Shown here in pieces: positions 1-7,931 of a stretch of 64,000 nucleotides of DNA. The notes beneath the pieces are model-generated. The model had not been told where the DNA came from. It saw only the letters and a list, made by a program, of their open reading frames with translations, and searched no databases. The stretch covers positions 4,526,001-4,590,000 of the forward strand of contig NZ_AP018823.1 in NCBI RefSeq assembly GCF_002217795.2. The letters run 5' to 3'. The stretch comes from Aquitalea magnusonii (GTDB lineage: Bacteria > Pseudomonadota > Gammaproteobacteria > Burkholderiales > Chromobacteriaceae). Both the position numbers and the translations under genes were made by a program. Position 1 is the stretch's first letter. Every line of letters begins with the position of its first letter.

Positions 1-1463
1 TGGCTGACATAGCCGATGATCTGGCTGCCGCCCGGTGAGCCGGTGGCCAGCAGGAACTGCCCGCGGGCATCGAATACCACGGTAGGGGACATGCTGCTGC
101 GTGGGCGCTTGCGTGCTTCCACCCGGTTGGCCACCGGCCTGCCGTCTTCATCCGGGCGGAAGGAAAAGTCGGTGAGCTGATTGTTGAGCAAAAAGCCCTT
201 CACCATCAGCCGGCTGCCAAACTGGTCTTCGATGGAGCTGGTCATGCTGACCACCCGCCCGGCGCGATCCACAATGTTCAAATGCGAGGTAGAGGGCAGT
301 TCCGGCGCGCTGTCCCGCCCATAGCGGCTGAGCCGGACGCCGGCGGGTTCCCCTGCCGTGGCGCGCCCCATGCTGCGGTCCGGGGCGATCAGCAGGCTGC
401 GTTGTTGCAGGTAGTCGCGGCTGACCAGCGCCTGGCTGGGGACGGCGACAAAGTCAGGATCGGCCAGATAGCGGTTGCGGTCGGCAAAAGCCAGCTTGTT
501 GGCCTCGGCAAACAGGTGGATGGTGTCACTGCCGGTGGGTGACATGCTGGCCAGGGGGAAGCGCTGCAGCATGCCCAGCATTTGCAAAACCGCAACCCCG
601 CCGGAGCTTGGCGCATCCATGCCGCACACCTGCCAGCTACGATACGGGCCGCACAGCGGTTGGCGTTCGATGGCCTGGTAGGCTGCCAGATCCGCCGCCA
701 GCATGCGGCCGGGGTTGACCGGATGCTGGTTGACTGCGCTGATGATGGCGCTGGCGATTTCTCCCTGGTAAAACGCTGCCGGGCCTTGTCTGGCCAGTAG
801 TTCCAGCGTGGCGGCATAGTCCGGGTTTTTCAGCAGGCTGCCCACCGGCAGCGGCTTGCCATCAGCCTGATAGAAATAAGCCCGCGCCTGTGGGTCTTGT
901 TGCAAGAAGCGCTCCTTGCCCAGCAAGGCATGCAGGCGCGGTGATACGGCAAAACCATTGCGCGCCAGCGTAATGGCCGGCTGGAACAGGCTGGCCCAGG
1001 GCAGTTTGCCGCCACGTTGATGCGCCAGCTTCAGCATGGCCACCACACCGGGTACGCCAACCGAACGCCCGCCCACCACGGCGCGGTAAAAATCCATGGT
1101 CTTACCGTCGGCCTGCAGAAACAAGCGGCTATCTGCCGTGGCTGGTGCCGTTTCGCGGCCATCAAAGCTGGTGAGCTTGCGGCCATCGAAATACAGCATG
1201 AAAGCACCGCCGCCGATGCCGGAGGATTGTGGCTCGGTCAGCCCCAGCACCAGTTGTGCGGCGATGGCAGCGTCAATGGCACTGCCGCCACGGCGCAAGA
1301 TATCGCGCGCCGCTGCACTGGCGTAGGGATTGGCCGTGCTGACCATGCTGTGACGGCTGTAAACGGCAGGGCGGGTCTGAAAGCCGCTGGCCGCTTCCGG
1401 TGCCGCGGTATCGGCCTGTGCGCACAGCGGCAGCAGCAACAAGAGCAGGGCAGTAAAACGCAT
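1..1463 (-). CDS. ggt: Gamma-glutamyltransferase (partial, C-terminus off the left edge)
   Basis: Periplasmic N-terminal-nucleophile hydrolase that cleaves or transfers the gamma-glutamyl group of glutathione and related amides. Read on the minus strand, an uninterrupted frame starts at the ATG ending at 1463 with a short signal peptide (MRFTALLLLLLPLCAQA). It continues through the family pattern STANPYASAAARDILRRGG and SSGIGGGAFMLYFDG. The autoprocessing threonine is in LPSTSHLNIVD (codon 288-290), where the proenzyme is cut into large and small subunits. The reading frame is still open at base 1, so the small-subunit C-terminus is missing. The start at 1463 is preferred over the ATG ending at 1469 because GAGGA sits 6 nt upstream. 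It lies downstream of a PuuA-type ligase on the same strand, separated by a terminator, so it is probably transcribed separately. Family assignment is firm; the physiological substrate is inferred. Confidence 0.9.
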   Translation of the reverse strand, partial: MRFTALLLLLLPLCAQADTAAPEAASGFQTRPAVYSRHSMVSTANPYASAAARDILRRGGSAIDAAIAAQLVLGLTEPQSSGIGGGAFMLYFDGRKLTSFDGRETAPATADSRLFLQADGKTMDFYRAVVGGRSVGVPGVVAMLKLAHQRGGKLPWASLFQPAITLARNGFAVSPRLHALLGKERFLQQDPQARAYFYQADGKPLPVGSLLKNPDYAATLELLARQGPAAFYQGEIASAIISAVNQHPVNPGRMLAADLAAYQAIERQPLCGPYRSWQVCGMDAPSSGGVAVLQMLGMLQRFPLASMSPTGSDTIHLFAEANKLAFADRNRYLADPDFVAVPSQALVSRDYLQQRSLLIAPDRSMGRATAGEPAGVRLSRYGRDSAPELPSTSHLNIVDRAGRVVSMTSSIEDQFGSRLMVKGFLLNNQLTDFSFRPDEDGRPVANRVEARKRPRSSMSPTVVFDARGQFLLATGSPGGSQIIGYVS

Positions 1464-1561
1464 GGTCATTCCTCGGGGACAGGGTTGGCAGTCTGGTCTG
1501 GACAGGACAACAGCATGGTGGCTCAGGTGTGCGGCAGGGTCAATCCAGCGTGGTCGGCATG

Positions 1562-1599
1562 AAAAAAGCTGCCAGCCGCAACAGGGCGGCGGGCAGCTT
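1562..1599 (-). terminator. Rho-independent terminator of the puuA-like gene
   Basis: On the minus strand a 14-bp stem with one mismatch (arms 1586-1599 and 1566-1579, 6-nt loop) runs into six T residues (1567-1562). It lies just after the stop of the glutamine synthetase-like gene and before ggt. Confidence 0.8.
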
Positions 1600-1616
1600 G
1601 GCAGGCTGGCGGAGGA

Positions 1617-2969
1617 TCAGGCCAGCGTGGTCAGGTACTGGCGTTCCCAGGCGGTAATCTGGTTGTGATAGTGGCTCAGCTCGATGTCCTTCACTGCCAG
1701 ATAGGCATCGGTGAATGCCTGACCGAACAGCCGCTTGGCGGTGTCGTGCGCGGCCATCAGGGCGCAGGCGGCATCCAGGGTGTTGGGCAGGGTGGCAGCG
1801 TCGTCGCTGTTGAAGACATTGCCCACCGCAGCCTCAGTCGGGCTGCGCTTTTCTTCCACACCCAGCAGGCCGGCGCCCAGGCTGGCGGCCAGCGACAGAT
1901 AGGGGTTGGCATCGCAGCCGGGCAGGCGGTTTTCCACGCGGCGGGCGGCCGGGCCGGATACCGGCACGCGGATGCCCACCGAGCGGTTATCCACCCCCCA
2001 ACTGACATTGACCGGCGCGGCCAGGCCCTTGACGAAGCGGCGGAAGGAGTTGGGGCTGGGGCAGAACAGCGGCATCAGGTGCGGCAGGTATTGCTGCAGG
2101 CCGCCAATGTAGTGGAAGAAGTCCGGGCTGGCTTCGCCATCGGCCAGGCTGAACACATTGTTGCCCTGGCCATCCACCACGCTCTGGTGCAAGTGCATGG
2201 AGCTGCCGGGCTGACCGGACAGCGGTTTGGCCATGCACACCACGTTCAGCCCGTGCTGGTAGCCGATTTCCTTCAGCGCATATTTGAACAGGAAGGTCTG
2301 GTCGGCCAGTTCCAGCGCATTGCCGTGCTTGAGGTTGATCTCGAACTGGCTGGGGCCCATTTCATGCACATAGGTATCGGTGTCGATGCCCAGTTGTGTA
2401 CAGGCGCGGTACAGATCGTCGAAGAAGGGTTCGAGGTCGTTCAGGGTGGAAAAGCTGAAGGCATCGAAGCCGCTTTCACGACGGCCGGTGCGCAGCGCCG
2501 GTGCCTGGTAGGGCTGATCGGCATCGGCATGGGCGGCAAAAATGTAGAACTCCAGCTCCGGTGCCACTACCGGGGTCCAGCCGCGCGCCTGATAGCGGGC
2601 CAGGATGTTTTTCAGCGCCGAGCGCGGGGCCAGCGGCGACAGGCTGCCATCGTGGTCGATGTTGTCGCACACCACCAGCGCGCGCGGGGTTTTGGCCCAG
2701 GGAACGGGGCGCAGGGTGGCAAAGTCCGGGCGCAGTACCACGTCCGGATCGTTCTCGCCGTAAAACCGGTAATCGGGAAATTCGCCCACGCAGGTCTGAA
2801 TGGCCACGGCGCGGGCAATGCGCAATTCCTGGCCCTTGATCAGCGCCTGGGCGGGCAGGGTTTTGCCGCGCGGAAATCCGCTGACATCGGCAAAAGCCAG
2901 TTCAACGTCGCGGACGTTATGTTGCGTCAACCATTCGGCCTGAGCGGCCGTGATGGAGAGTTGGGACAT
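1617..2969 (-). CDS. puuA: Glutamine synthetase family protein, gamma-glutamylpolyamine synthetase type
   Basis: ATP-dependent ligase of the glutamine synthetase superfamily, 450 aa, which is the usual length of PuuA-type enzymes (gamma-glutamylputrescine synthetase). The N-terminal beta-grasp region (about 1-110) is followed by the catalytic domain. Metal/ATP-binding signatures visible are VVAPELEFYIF (about 145), the glutamate loop HEMGPSQFEINLKHG (about 210), GSSMHLHQSV, and NRSVGIRVPVSGPAARRVENRLPGCDANPYLSLAA. It lacks the C-terminal adenylylation segment typical of GlnA. PuuA conjugates putrescine to glutamate in polyamine degradation. No puuB, puuC or puuD is seen in the window, so the substrate could be another amine. 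The neighbouring gamma-glutamyltransferase also handles gamma-glutamyl amides, a suggestive but unproven link. Start ATG at 2969 follows GGGAGACCTGC. Confidence 0.75.
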   Translation of the reverse strand: MSQLSITAAQAEWLTQHNVRDVELAFADVSGFPRGKTLPAQALIKGQELRIARAVAIQTCVGEFPDYRFYGENDPDVVLRPDFATLRPVPWAKTPRALVVCDNIDHDGSLSPLAPRSALKNILARYQARGWTPVVAPELEFYIFAAHADADQPYQAPALRTGRRESGFDAFSFSTLNDLEPFFDDLYRACTQLGIDTDTYVHEMGPSQFEINLKHGNALELADQTFLFKYALKEIGYQHGLNVVCMAKPLSGQPGSSMHLHQSVVDGQGNNVFSLADGEASPDFFHYIGGLQQYLPHLMPLFCPSPNSFRRFVKGLAAPVNVSWGVDNRSVGIRVPVSGPAARRVENRLPGCDANPYLSLAASLGAGLLGVEEKRSPTEAAVGNVFNSDDAATLPNTLDAACALMAAHDTAKRLFGQAFTDAYLAVKDIELSHYHNQITAWERQYLTTLA

Positions 2970-3130
2970 GCAGGTCTCCCTTGGAGCGTTCTGGATTGTG
3001 TCATCGATCTGCCTGTCTGTCGGTCATGCATTTTTTTGATTTTGCGGGCGTTGCCCTGTGGGCATTATGCCACTGGCAGGGGGGAGGGCAAGCGCAGCTT
3101 CGCCTGCTTGTTGTCCGGTGGCTGCAATAC

Positions 3131-3154
3131 AAATGCCCCGCACACAGGCGGGGC
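3131..3154 (-). terminator. Terminator-like hairpin after the first chemoreceptor gene
   Basis: GCCCCGC (3135-3141) and GCGGGGC (3148-3154) form a 7-bp stem with a 6-nt loop, 28 nt after the chemoreceptor stop. On the minus strand it is followed by a short, imperfect T-rich stretch. Confidence 0.6.
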
Positions 3155-3181
3155 CGGGTATGGACTGCCTTTGCCGTGGAA

Positions 3182-4792
3182 TCAGATGCGGAAGCGCGAA
3201 ACCGATTCGTGAAGCTGGCGGGCGTGGTTGTCGATATTGTGCATGGCCTGCACCGCCAGTTGGACCGAGGTTTGGGTTTCTTCCACCACACCGGCCACCT
3301 GCTCCACGCTGACGGCAATATTGGCACCGGCCTGGCTTTGTTCGGTCATGGCGCTGACCACGGCATGCAGGCTTTCCAGGGCGGCATGGGCCTGGCGGCT
3401 GATGGTATCCAACGTTTCTGCGGCCTGGTTGGCCTTGCCCACGCCCAGTTGCACCGCCGGACGGATTTCCTCCATGCGGCCTGCCACCGTGCCGGTTTCG
3501 TTGACTACCGCCTGGACGATGTGGGTGATTTCATCAGTGGCGGTCGCGGTGCGCTCGGCCAGTTTGCGCACTTCATCGGCCACCACGGCAAAGCCACGGC
3601 CCATTTCACCGGCGCGTGCTGCTTCGATGGCGGCATTCAGTGCCAGCAGGTTGGTCTGGTTGGCAATGTCGCGGATGGTTTCGGCAATGCCGCTGATGTT
3701 GCGGGTGCGTTCGGCCAGGCTGCCCACCAGCTCGCTGACATCCACCACTTGCGTGGCAATGGATTCGATGCCGCTGGCGGCCTCCTTGGCCACGACTTCG
3801 CCCTCGCGCGCCAGTTGGCTGGAACGGCGGGCTCCTTCTTCCGAGCCGCTGGCATTGTCCTTGACATGGTCGATACTGACTGACAACTGCTCGATGGAAG
3901 CTGCTGCGGAGGCGGTGGAGTTGCTGGCAATGCCAGACACTTCGTCCACTTTTTGCATCTGTTCGGACAATTGCTGGCCGGCCTGGCCGATGTCGTCGGT
4001 GGAGCGGCGAATCTGACTGATCATGTCACGCAGCTTGTGCTGCATTTCCTGCATGGCGGCCAGCAGGCTTTGTGGCGGGCCGTTGACCTCGATCTGTTCG
4101 GTCAGATTGCCCTGTGCGATCTGGCGTACCACCTGGGCGGCATAGGCCGGCTCCCCGCCCAGTGAGCGGATGATGCTGCGCGACATGGCGGTGCCCAGCA
4201 ATACCAGTGCAATCACGGCAACCGCGCTGAGAATCAGCAATACCGTGCCTTGCTTCCAGAACAGCGCATCGATGTCATCGATGAAGAAACCGGTGCCAAC
4301 CGTCCAGCCCCAGGGGTCGAAACGCACCACGCCGTTGAGCTTGGGCAGTTGCTCCTTGCTGGCCCCGCGCGAGGTGAGGATGGTGACAATGCCGTAATGG
4401 TCTTTTTGCAGTGCTTCGTCATACACCGCTACCGTGGTACGGCCATCCGGTACCGTGCTGCCCATGTCCACCTTGCCTTCACGCTCGGCCTTGGGGTGCA
4501 GTACCAGGCGGTTGTCCTTGTCGCGGGCAAAGAAGTAAATATCGTTTACTTTCATTGCCTTGAGCGATTTTCGCGCCATTTCCTGCGCCTGCTGGCGTGT
4601 CAGCTTGCCGCTGGCTTCCTGCTTGGCATAGTAGTCCAGCGTGTTTTCCGCCATGCGCAGCAGCAGGGTGATCTGCTCGTGCTTTTCACTTTGCAGTGTG
4701 CTGCGGGTGGTATACAGCGAAGTGCCGGCCAGCACGATCAGGGCAATGAGGCTGGCGGCAATGATGATGAGGAGGCGAGTGTTGACGCGCAC
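3182..4792 (-). CDS. Methyl-accepting chemotaxis protein with single Cache sensor
   Basis: Transmembrane chemoreceptor of 536 aa. TM1 is about residues 7-29. The periplasmic part (about 32-185) has sCache features: a long helix with [21 protein letters not shown], then [17 protein letters not shown], and [18 protein letters not shown] just before TM2 (about 188-208). A HAMP segment starting [27 protein letters not shown] follows. The cytoplasmic signalling hairpin has its conserved tip around [38 protein letters not shown]. The protein ends without a CheR-tethering pentapeptide. It signals through CheW/CheA; no che genes are adjacent. Single-Cache receptors often sense small organic acids, but the ligand cannot be read here. 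A 12-bp palindrome lies about 80 bp upstream. Confidence 0.92.
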   Translation of the reverse strand: MRVNTRLLIIIAASLIALIVLAGTSLYTTRSTLQSEKHEQITLLLRMAENTLDYYAKQEASGKLTRQQAQEMARKSLKAMKVNDIYFFARDKDNRLVLHPKAEREGKVDMGSTVPDGRTTVAVYDEALQKDHYGIVTILTSRGASKEQLPKLNGVVRFDPWGWTVGTGFFIDDIDALFWKQGTVLLILSAVAVIALVLLGTAMSRSIIRSLGGEPAYAAQVVRQIAQGNLTEQIEVNGPPQSLLAAMQEMQHKLRDMISQIRRSTDDIGQAGQQLSEQMQKVDEVSGIASNSTASAAASIEQLSVSIDHVKDNASGSEEGARRSSQLAREGEVVAKEAASGIESIATQVVDVSELVGSLAERTRNISGIAETIRDIANQTNLLALNAAIEAARAGEMGRGFAVVADEVRKLAERTATATDEITHIVQAVVNETGTVAGRMEEIRPAVQLGVGKANQAAETLDTISRQAHAALESLHAVVSAMTEQSQAGANIAVSVEQVAGVVEETQTSVQLAVQAMHNIDNHARQLHESVSRFRI

Positions 4793-4872
4793 GATAGGTT
4801 TCCCGATAGCTGGAGTTGTTATTGTAATGTGAGTCTGATTTTTGCAAATGGCATTAATAAATACACCGCCGC

Positions 4873-4884
4873 AGTATTAATACT
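4873..4884. promoter_or_regulatory. 12-bp perfect palindrome upstream of chemoreceptor gene
   Basis: AGTATTAATACT is a perfect dyad in the AT-rich 164-bp gap between the chemoreceptor start (4792) and the DUF2252 stop (4957). Its position suggests an operator for the chemoreceptor promoter; the binding protein is unknown. Confidence 0.4.
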
Positions 4885-4956
4885 AGATGTAGCAGTCGCG
4901 AGGATAAACTGCTGAAAACCCCAACGTCCTCACGACAGGCCCGGCAGTTTATTTAC

Positions 4957-6363
4957 TTATAGCTCGTGTTTTGCCAGAGCTGCAGTAAAAACAGAAAAAT
5001 CACGTTTAACCTGATCGGCATAGGCCAGCGCATAACTGGCAATGGCTTGGTCGAACTTGTCCGACTGGCCGATGTAACCCGCCAGTTCGGCCGCTTGTCC
5101 GCTGGATTTGGCATGGGCGCGGGCCAGGGCCCAGGCGCAGGCCTGCCCAAAGGCGATGAGACTTTCGTTATTGCCAAACGACTCCAGCGATGGTGCGGCT
5201 TTCATGTCGCGCAGCTGGCGCACGTAGAAGTGTCGGTCGCCAGGGCCGGTGGTCCAGCCCAGAAACAGATCGCTGGCCGCCTGCATCAGGCGTTGGCCAA
5301 ACACCACCCGTTTGCCCTGGTGGCCGTGTATGCATTGCTGGGTGTAGGGCTCCAGCACCGAATTGCGCGCTTCTTTCAGTTGCAGGAATAGCGGCTGGTC
5401 GTAACTGTCCTGCAGCAGCATCACCAGGCAGCGGGTGCCGACACTGCCCACGCCCACCACCTTGAAAGCGGCATCCACCAGACGGAAGCGTTCCAGCAGG
5501 GTGCGGCGGTCCTCCTTGAGGGTATGGCTGTAGCGTGCCAGCATGGGTTGCAACAGTTCCTGGTATTGATCGTCGCCCAGCCAGTGTTCGTCATTGCCCC
5601 ACACCTGGTCCTGTTGCTGCATGTGGAAGATGACCGGTGGATCGTCACGCAGGCGCAGATTGCCGTTATCCAGCACCGTCATTTTCGGTAGCAGCTTTTC
5701 CTGGGTCTGCCCCCTGGCCTTGTCCGCCAGTTTGAGCAACTGCTGGCGGATGCTGTCGTTGGGCGCTCGCGTCAGTAGCTGTTCGAAACCAACCTTGCTA
5801 TACCACAGCTCCAACTGGCTGATACGCGCATAGTCCTGCATGCGTCGCCGGTAGGTTCCCACCAACTGGCATACCGCACGGGCGGCCACTTCATCGCTGA
5901 AGCCGTGTTCTCGCGCGGCCAGTACCACGCTCACCGCCAGCCGTTTGACATCCCATTCCCACGGGCCGTGATGGGTTTCGTCGAAATCGTTGATGTCAAA
6001 CATCAGCTGGCGTTCGGGCGAGGCAAAAAAACCGTAGTTCATCAGGTGTGCATCACCGCATAGCTGCAGCCGCATGCCACTGGACGGGCCGCAGGCCAGG
6101 TCTGCGGCCTGGATCATGGCCATGCCACGGAAAAAGGTAAACGGCGAGGCCTGCATGCGCTGATAGCGCAGCGGTACCAGCCCCGGCACCCGGCCTGCCG
6201 AGGTCTGGCGCAACATCGACACCACATCGCGTTGCGGGTGGAGCACGCAGTCGGCCTGGCGCGTGCGTGGGCATTGTTCCCTGCGCGCCCTGCCGGCGGC
6301 AAGGCGTTCTTCATATTGCTGATGGGCGATGGAGGGCATGGCGCTGTTCCGGAAAAATGACAA
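4957..6363 (-). CDS. DUF2252 family protein with kinase-like motifs
   Basis: Soluble protein of 468 aa matching the DUF2252 pattern. The N-terminus contains REQCPRTRQAD and RVPGLVPLRYQRMQASPFTFFRG. The core is LQLCGDAHLMNYGFFASPERQLMFDINDFDETHHGPWEWDVKRLAVSV (about 120-170, quoted in pieces: LCGDAHLMNYG, FDINDFDE, GPWEWDVKRL). The order GD-x-H-x-x-N then DFDE resembles the catalytic and metal-binding loops of aminoglycoside-phosphotransferase/choline-kinase folds, so a small-molecule kinase activity is possible; this is inference. The C-terminal half includes VVGVGSVGTRCLVMLLQDSYDQPLFLQLKEA and VFGQRLMQAASDLFLGWT. No membrane segments. It is alone between a chemoreceptor and a non-coding region rich in DnaA-box-like sites. 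Physiological role unknown. Confidence 0.85.
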   Translation of the reverse strand: MSFFRNSAMPSIAHQQYEERLAAGRARREQCPRTRQADCVLHPQRDVVSMLRQTSAGRVPGLVPLRYQRMQASPFTFFRGMAMIQAADLACGPSSGMRLQLCGDAHLMNYGFFASPERQLMFDINDFDETHHGPWEWDVKRLAVSVVLAAREHGFSDEVAARAVCQLVGTYRRRMQDYARISQLELWYSKVGFEQLLTRAPNDSIRQQLLKLADKARGQTQEKLLPKMTVLDNGNLRLRDDPPVIFHMQQQDQVWGNDEHWLGDDQYQELLQPMLARYSHTLKEDRRTLLERFRLVDAAFKVVGVGSVGTRCLVMLLQDSYDQPLFLQLKEARNSVLEPYTQQCIHGHQGKRVVFGQRLMQAASDLFLGWTTGPGDRHFYVRQLRDMKAAPSLESFGNNESLIAFGQACAWALARAHAKSSGQAAELAGYIGQSDKFDQAIASYALAYADQVKRDFSVFTAALAKHEL

Positions 6364-6704
6364 TCAGCCCCAGTGTAATCGTCCAGTCATGAAAATTTGA
6401 TGATGTGATGTCATCCCGCTGCATCCGCAGGATATTGGCATGCTGTCGGGTACCACGGTGGAGGAGGGGATATGTGCGGGCAGCGGCTGTTTGCCTATGT
6501 ACTTATCCACAGAATGATGCACAGGCTATGCACAGTATCCACTGCCCCGAGCATACCGGACAGCTTGTACACAAGCTGTCTTGTCACCACTGCCGGGCCT
6601 TGTCACGTATTGCGCGCGGCCAGCCTGGCTTATGCACAGCTTGTTCAGGGTTTATCCCAGATGTCCACAGTTGATGGGGTATTCCGGATTTAATCCACAG
6701 GCCG
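6364..6704. promoter_or_regulatory. Non-coding region with a cluster of DnaA-box-like 9-mers
   Basis: No convincing gene in 341 bp. On the plus strand it holds TTATCCACA (6503-6511, perfect R-type box), TTATGCACA (6630-6638), CTATGCACA (6526-6534), TAATCCACA (6691-6699) and weaker GTATCCACT (6535-6543), TTATCCCAG (6652-6660) and ATGTCCACA (6661-6669), all in the same orientation. An 18-nt dyad, CAGCTTGT-AC-ACAAGCTG, is at 6561-6578. No dnaA, dnaN or rpmH and no clear AT-rich unwinding element are nearby, so a DnaA-titration or DnaA-reactivating locus is more plausible than the main origin. It also serves as the DUF2252 promoter region. Confidence 0.6.
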
Positions 6705-7064
6705 TTATTCGGCACAGCGCTTGATCAGCCGCAGCCAGGGCGGGGTCAGTGGAATGCCGTTCTGGTCCACTTGCAACTGGCTGCCTTCCCCTTGTGGGTG
6801 GATGTCCACTTGCAGGCTGGTCTTGGCACTCACCGGGTTGAGCAGGCGGATGGATTCGCCCTTGTCGGGCGCGGTTTCGCGCTTGACGTAGTCATCAGGA
6901 ATTTTCAGACGGCGTATGCCCTGCTGCAGGCAATCGGCAATCTGGGTGGGCGGCTTGTCGGAAGACAGTTGCAGCGTGCTGTCGGCATGGGCGGCCAGGC
7001 TGGTAAGGAGAGCGAGGGCAAACAGCAGGCCGCGCAGGAAACGGGAAGCAGTCTGTGGTGGCAT
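6705..7064 (-). CDS. Small exported protein of unknown function
   Basis: 119-aa protein starting at the ATG ending at 7064, chosen because GGAG lies 8 nt upstream and the N-terminus (MPPQTASRFLRGLLFALALLTSLAAHA) is a clear signal peptide; a longer upstream frame lacks these. The mature part begins DSTLQLSSDKPPTQIADCLQQGI and ends WLRLIKRCAE, with two cysteines (in ADCLQQ and RCAE) that could form a disulfide in the periplasm. I do not recognise a named domain. It is downstream of a small membrane protein gene on the same strand (77-bp gap), so the two may be co-transcribed. Confidence 0.65.
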   Translation of the reverse strand: MPPQTASRFLRGLLFALALLTSLAAHADSTLQLSSDKPPTQIADCLQQGIRRLKIPDDYVKRETAPDKGESIRLLNPVSAKTSLQVDIHPQGEGSQLQVDQNGIPLTPPWLRLIKRCAE

Positions 7065-7141
7065 GGTGATGACTCCGGCAGGTAATAGCCGATGGAGAGG
7101 CGGGATGGTCTGCTGGTTCCTGCCGACCACCCCGGCAGATG

Positions 7142-7594
7142 TTAAAGAGTGTTGAACAATCCGGCGCGCAGCGCGGTGGAAATCACCAGCAGCAGCAATA
7201 GCATGAACAACTGGCGACGGCTGTGACGTTGCAACTGGCTGCGGATTTCCTCTGTTGGCAGGCGTCCGCGATCCAGTCTTTGCCGGCATTGCCGTATCAA
7301 TGGCCGGCTACGCCATTCCTGCAGCAGCAACAGGGCCAAGGCCAAGGATTTGGCCAAGGCCAGCGGGAGCGGTTTGCCCTGTGACCACAGCATGGCCATA
7401 TGGCTGAACGCCAGCGCGCTGCCACTGACAAGCCACAGCAGCAGGGACAGACACCACCAGTTGTCGGCCCGCAGACTGCGCTGTACCGCAGGGGCGTCCG
7501 GTGTGGCGGCCAGATTGCGGCCGCGTGCGGCGATGGCACCCAGGCCGCAGCCCAGCGCCAGCAGATGAAGCGTGGCAAACAGCCATTGCAGCAT
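7142..7594 (-). CDS. Small integral membrane protein (DUF2214-like)
   Basis: 150-aa hydrophobic protein with about four predicted membrane helices: MLQWLFATLHLLALGCGLG near the N-terminus, WWCLSLLLWLVSGSALAF, LALAKSLALALLLLQEW, and a C-terminal LFMLLLLLVISTALRAG. The pattern of an N-terminal Leu-His-rich helix followed by RADNWW and a short cytoplasmic RQCRQRLDRG segment resembles DUF2214-type or copper-resistance-D-like membrane proteins, but the match is only by eye. The start at 7594 (MLQWLF) is favoured by a G-rich Shine-Dalgarno just upstream. Function unknown. Confidence 0.6.
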   Translation of the reverse strand: MLQWLFATLHLLALGCGLGAIAARGRNLAATPDAPAVQRSLRADNWWCLSLLLWLVSGSALAFSHMAMLWSQGKPLPLALAKSLALALLLLQEWRSRPLIRQCRQRLDRGRLPTEEIRSQLQRHSRRQLFMLLLLLVISTALRAGLFNTL

Positions 7595-7931
7595 GATGAC
7601 CCCCCGGTCCGCCAAGTTTTCCTACACTAGAGAAGCCGTTGCAGGCTGGCAAGCGGTGGGCGGATTTTGTCCCGGTCCCCGGCCGGCCTGTGGGGAAATT
7701 GCCGCTGCCGGTGCATGTGGCAGGCACAAAAAAACCGGCCGGGGCCGGTTTTCTCAGGCTGCAGACAAAGTAATTTGATACGATTGCACTGGACCCGGCA
7801 AAGCCGGTCCTTTCGAATAAGTATTTGATTTCACAGCCTTACCCATCTGATCCCAATCCCCCCGCCCTTGCCCTGCAAGGGAGCCTCGCTTTCCTTTCGG
7901 AAAGCGAGAGGGGGCCAACCGTCAGTCCGGC
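7595..7931. other. Non-coding region downstream of proA with several hairpins
   Basis: No gene is seen in 337 bp. On the minus strand, downstream of proA, there are successive stem-loops: a 10-bp stem with tetraloop (7885-7908), a 7-bp stem CCCTTGC/GCAAGGG (7865-7881), a GGACCCGGC/GCCGGTCC stem with one bulge (7791-7810) and the terminator at 7731-7752. The structure density suggests a long structured 3' UTR or a small RNA; no known RNA family was recognised. Confidence 0.45.
7728..7752 (-). terminator. Rho-independent terminator downstream of proA
   Basis: Stem AAAACCGGCC/GGCCGGTTTT around 7731-7752 with a 2-nt centre; on the minus strand it runs into a run of seven T residues. It is 180 nt beyond the proA stop. 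Confidence 0.75.

Noticed and set aside
1665..3212. A 515-codon frame on the plus strand opposite the puuA-like gene
   Set aside because: Antisense shadow; low-complexity His/Gln/Gly-rich product with no domain.
6364..6704. DnaA-box cluster as the chromosomal origin
   Set aside because: No dnaA, dnaN, rpmH or gidA nearby and no obvious AT-rich unwinding element; reported instead as a possible DnaA-titration site.
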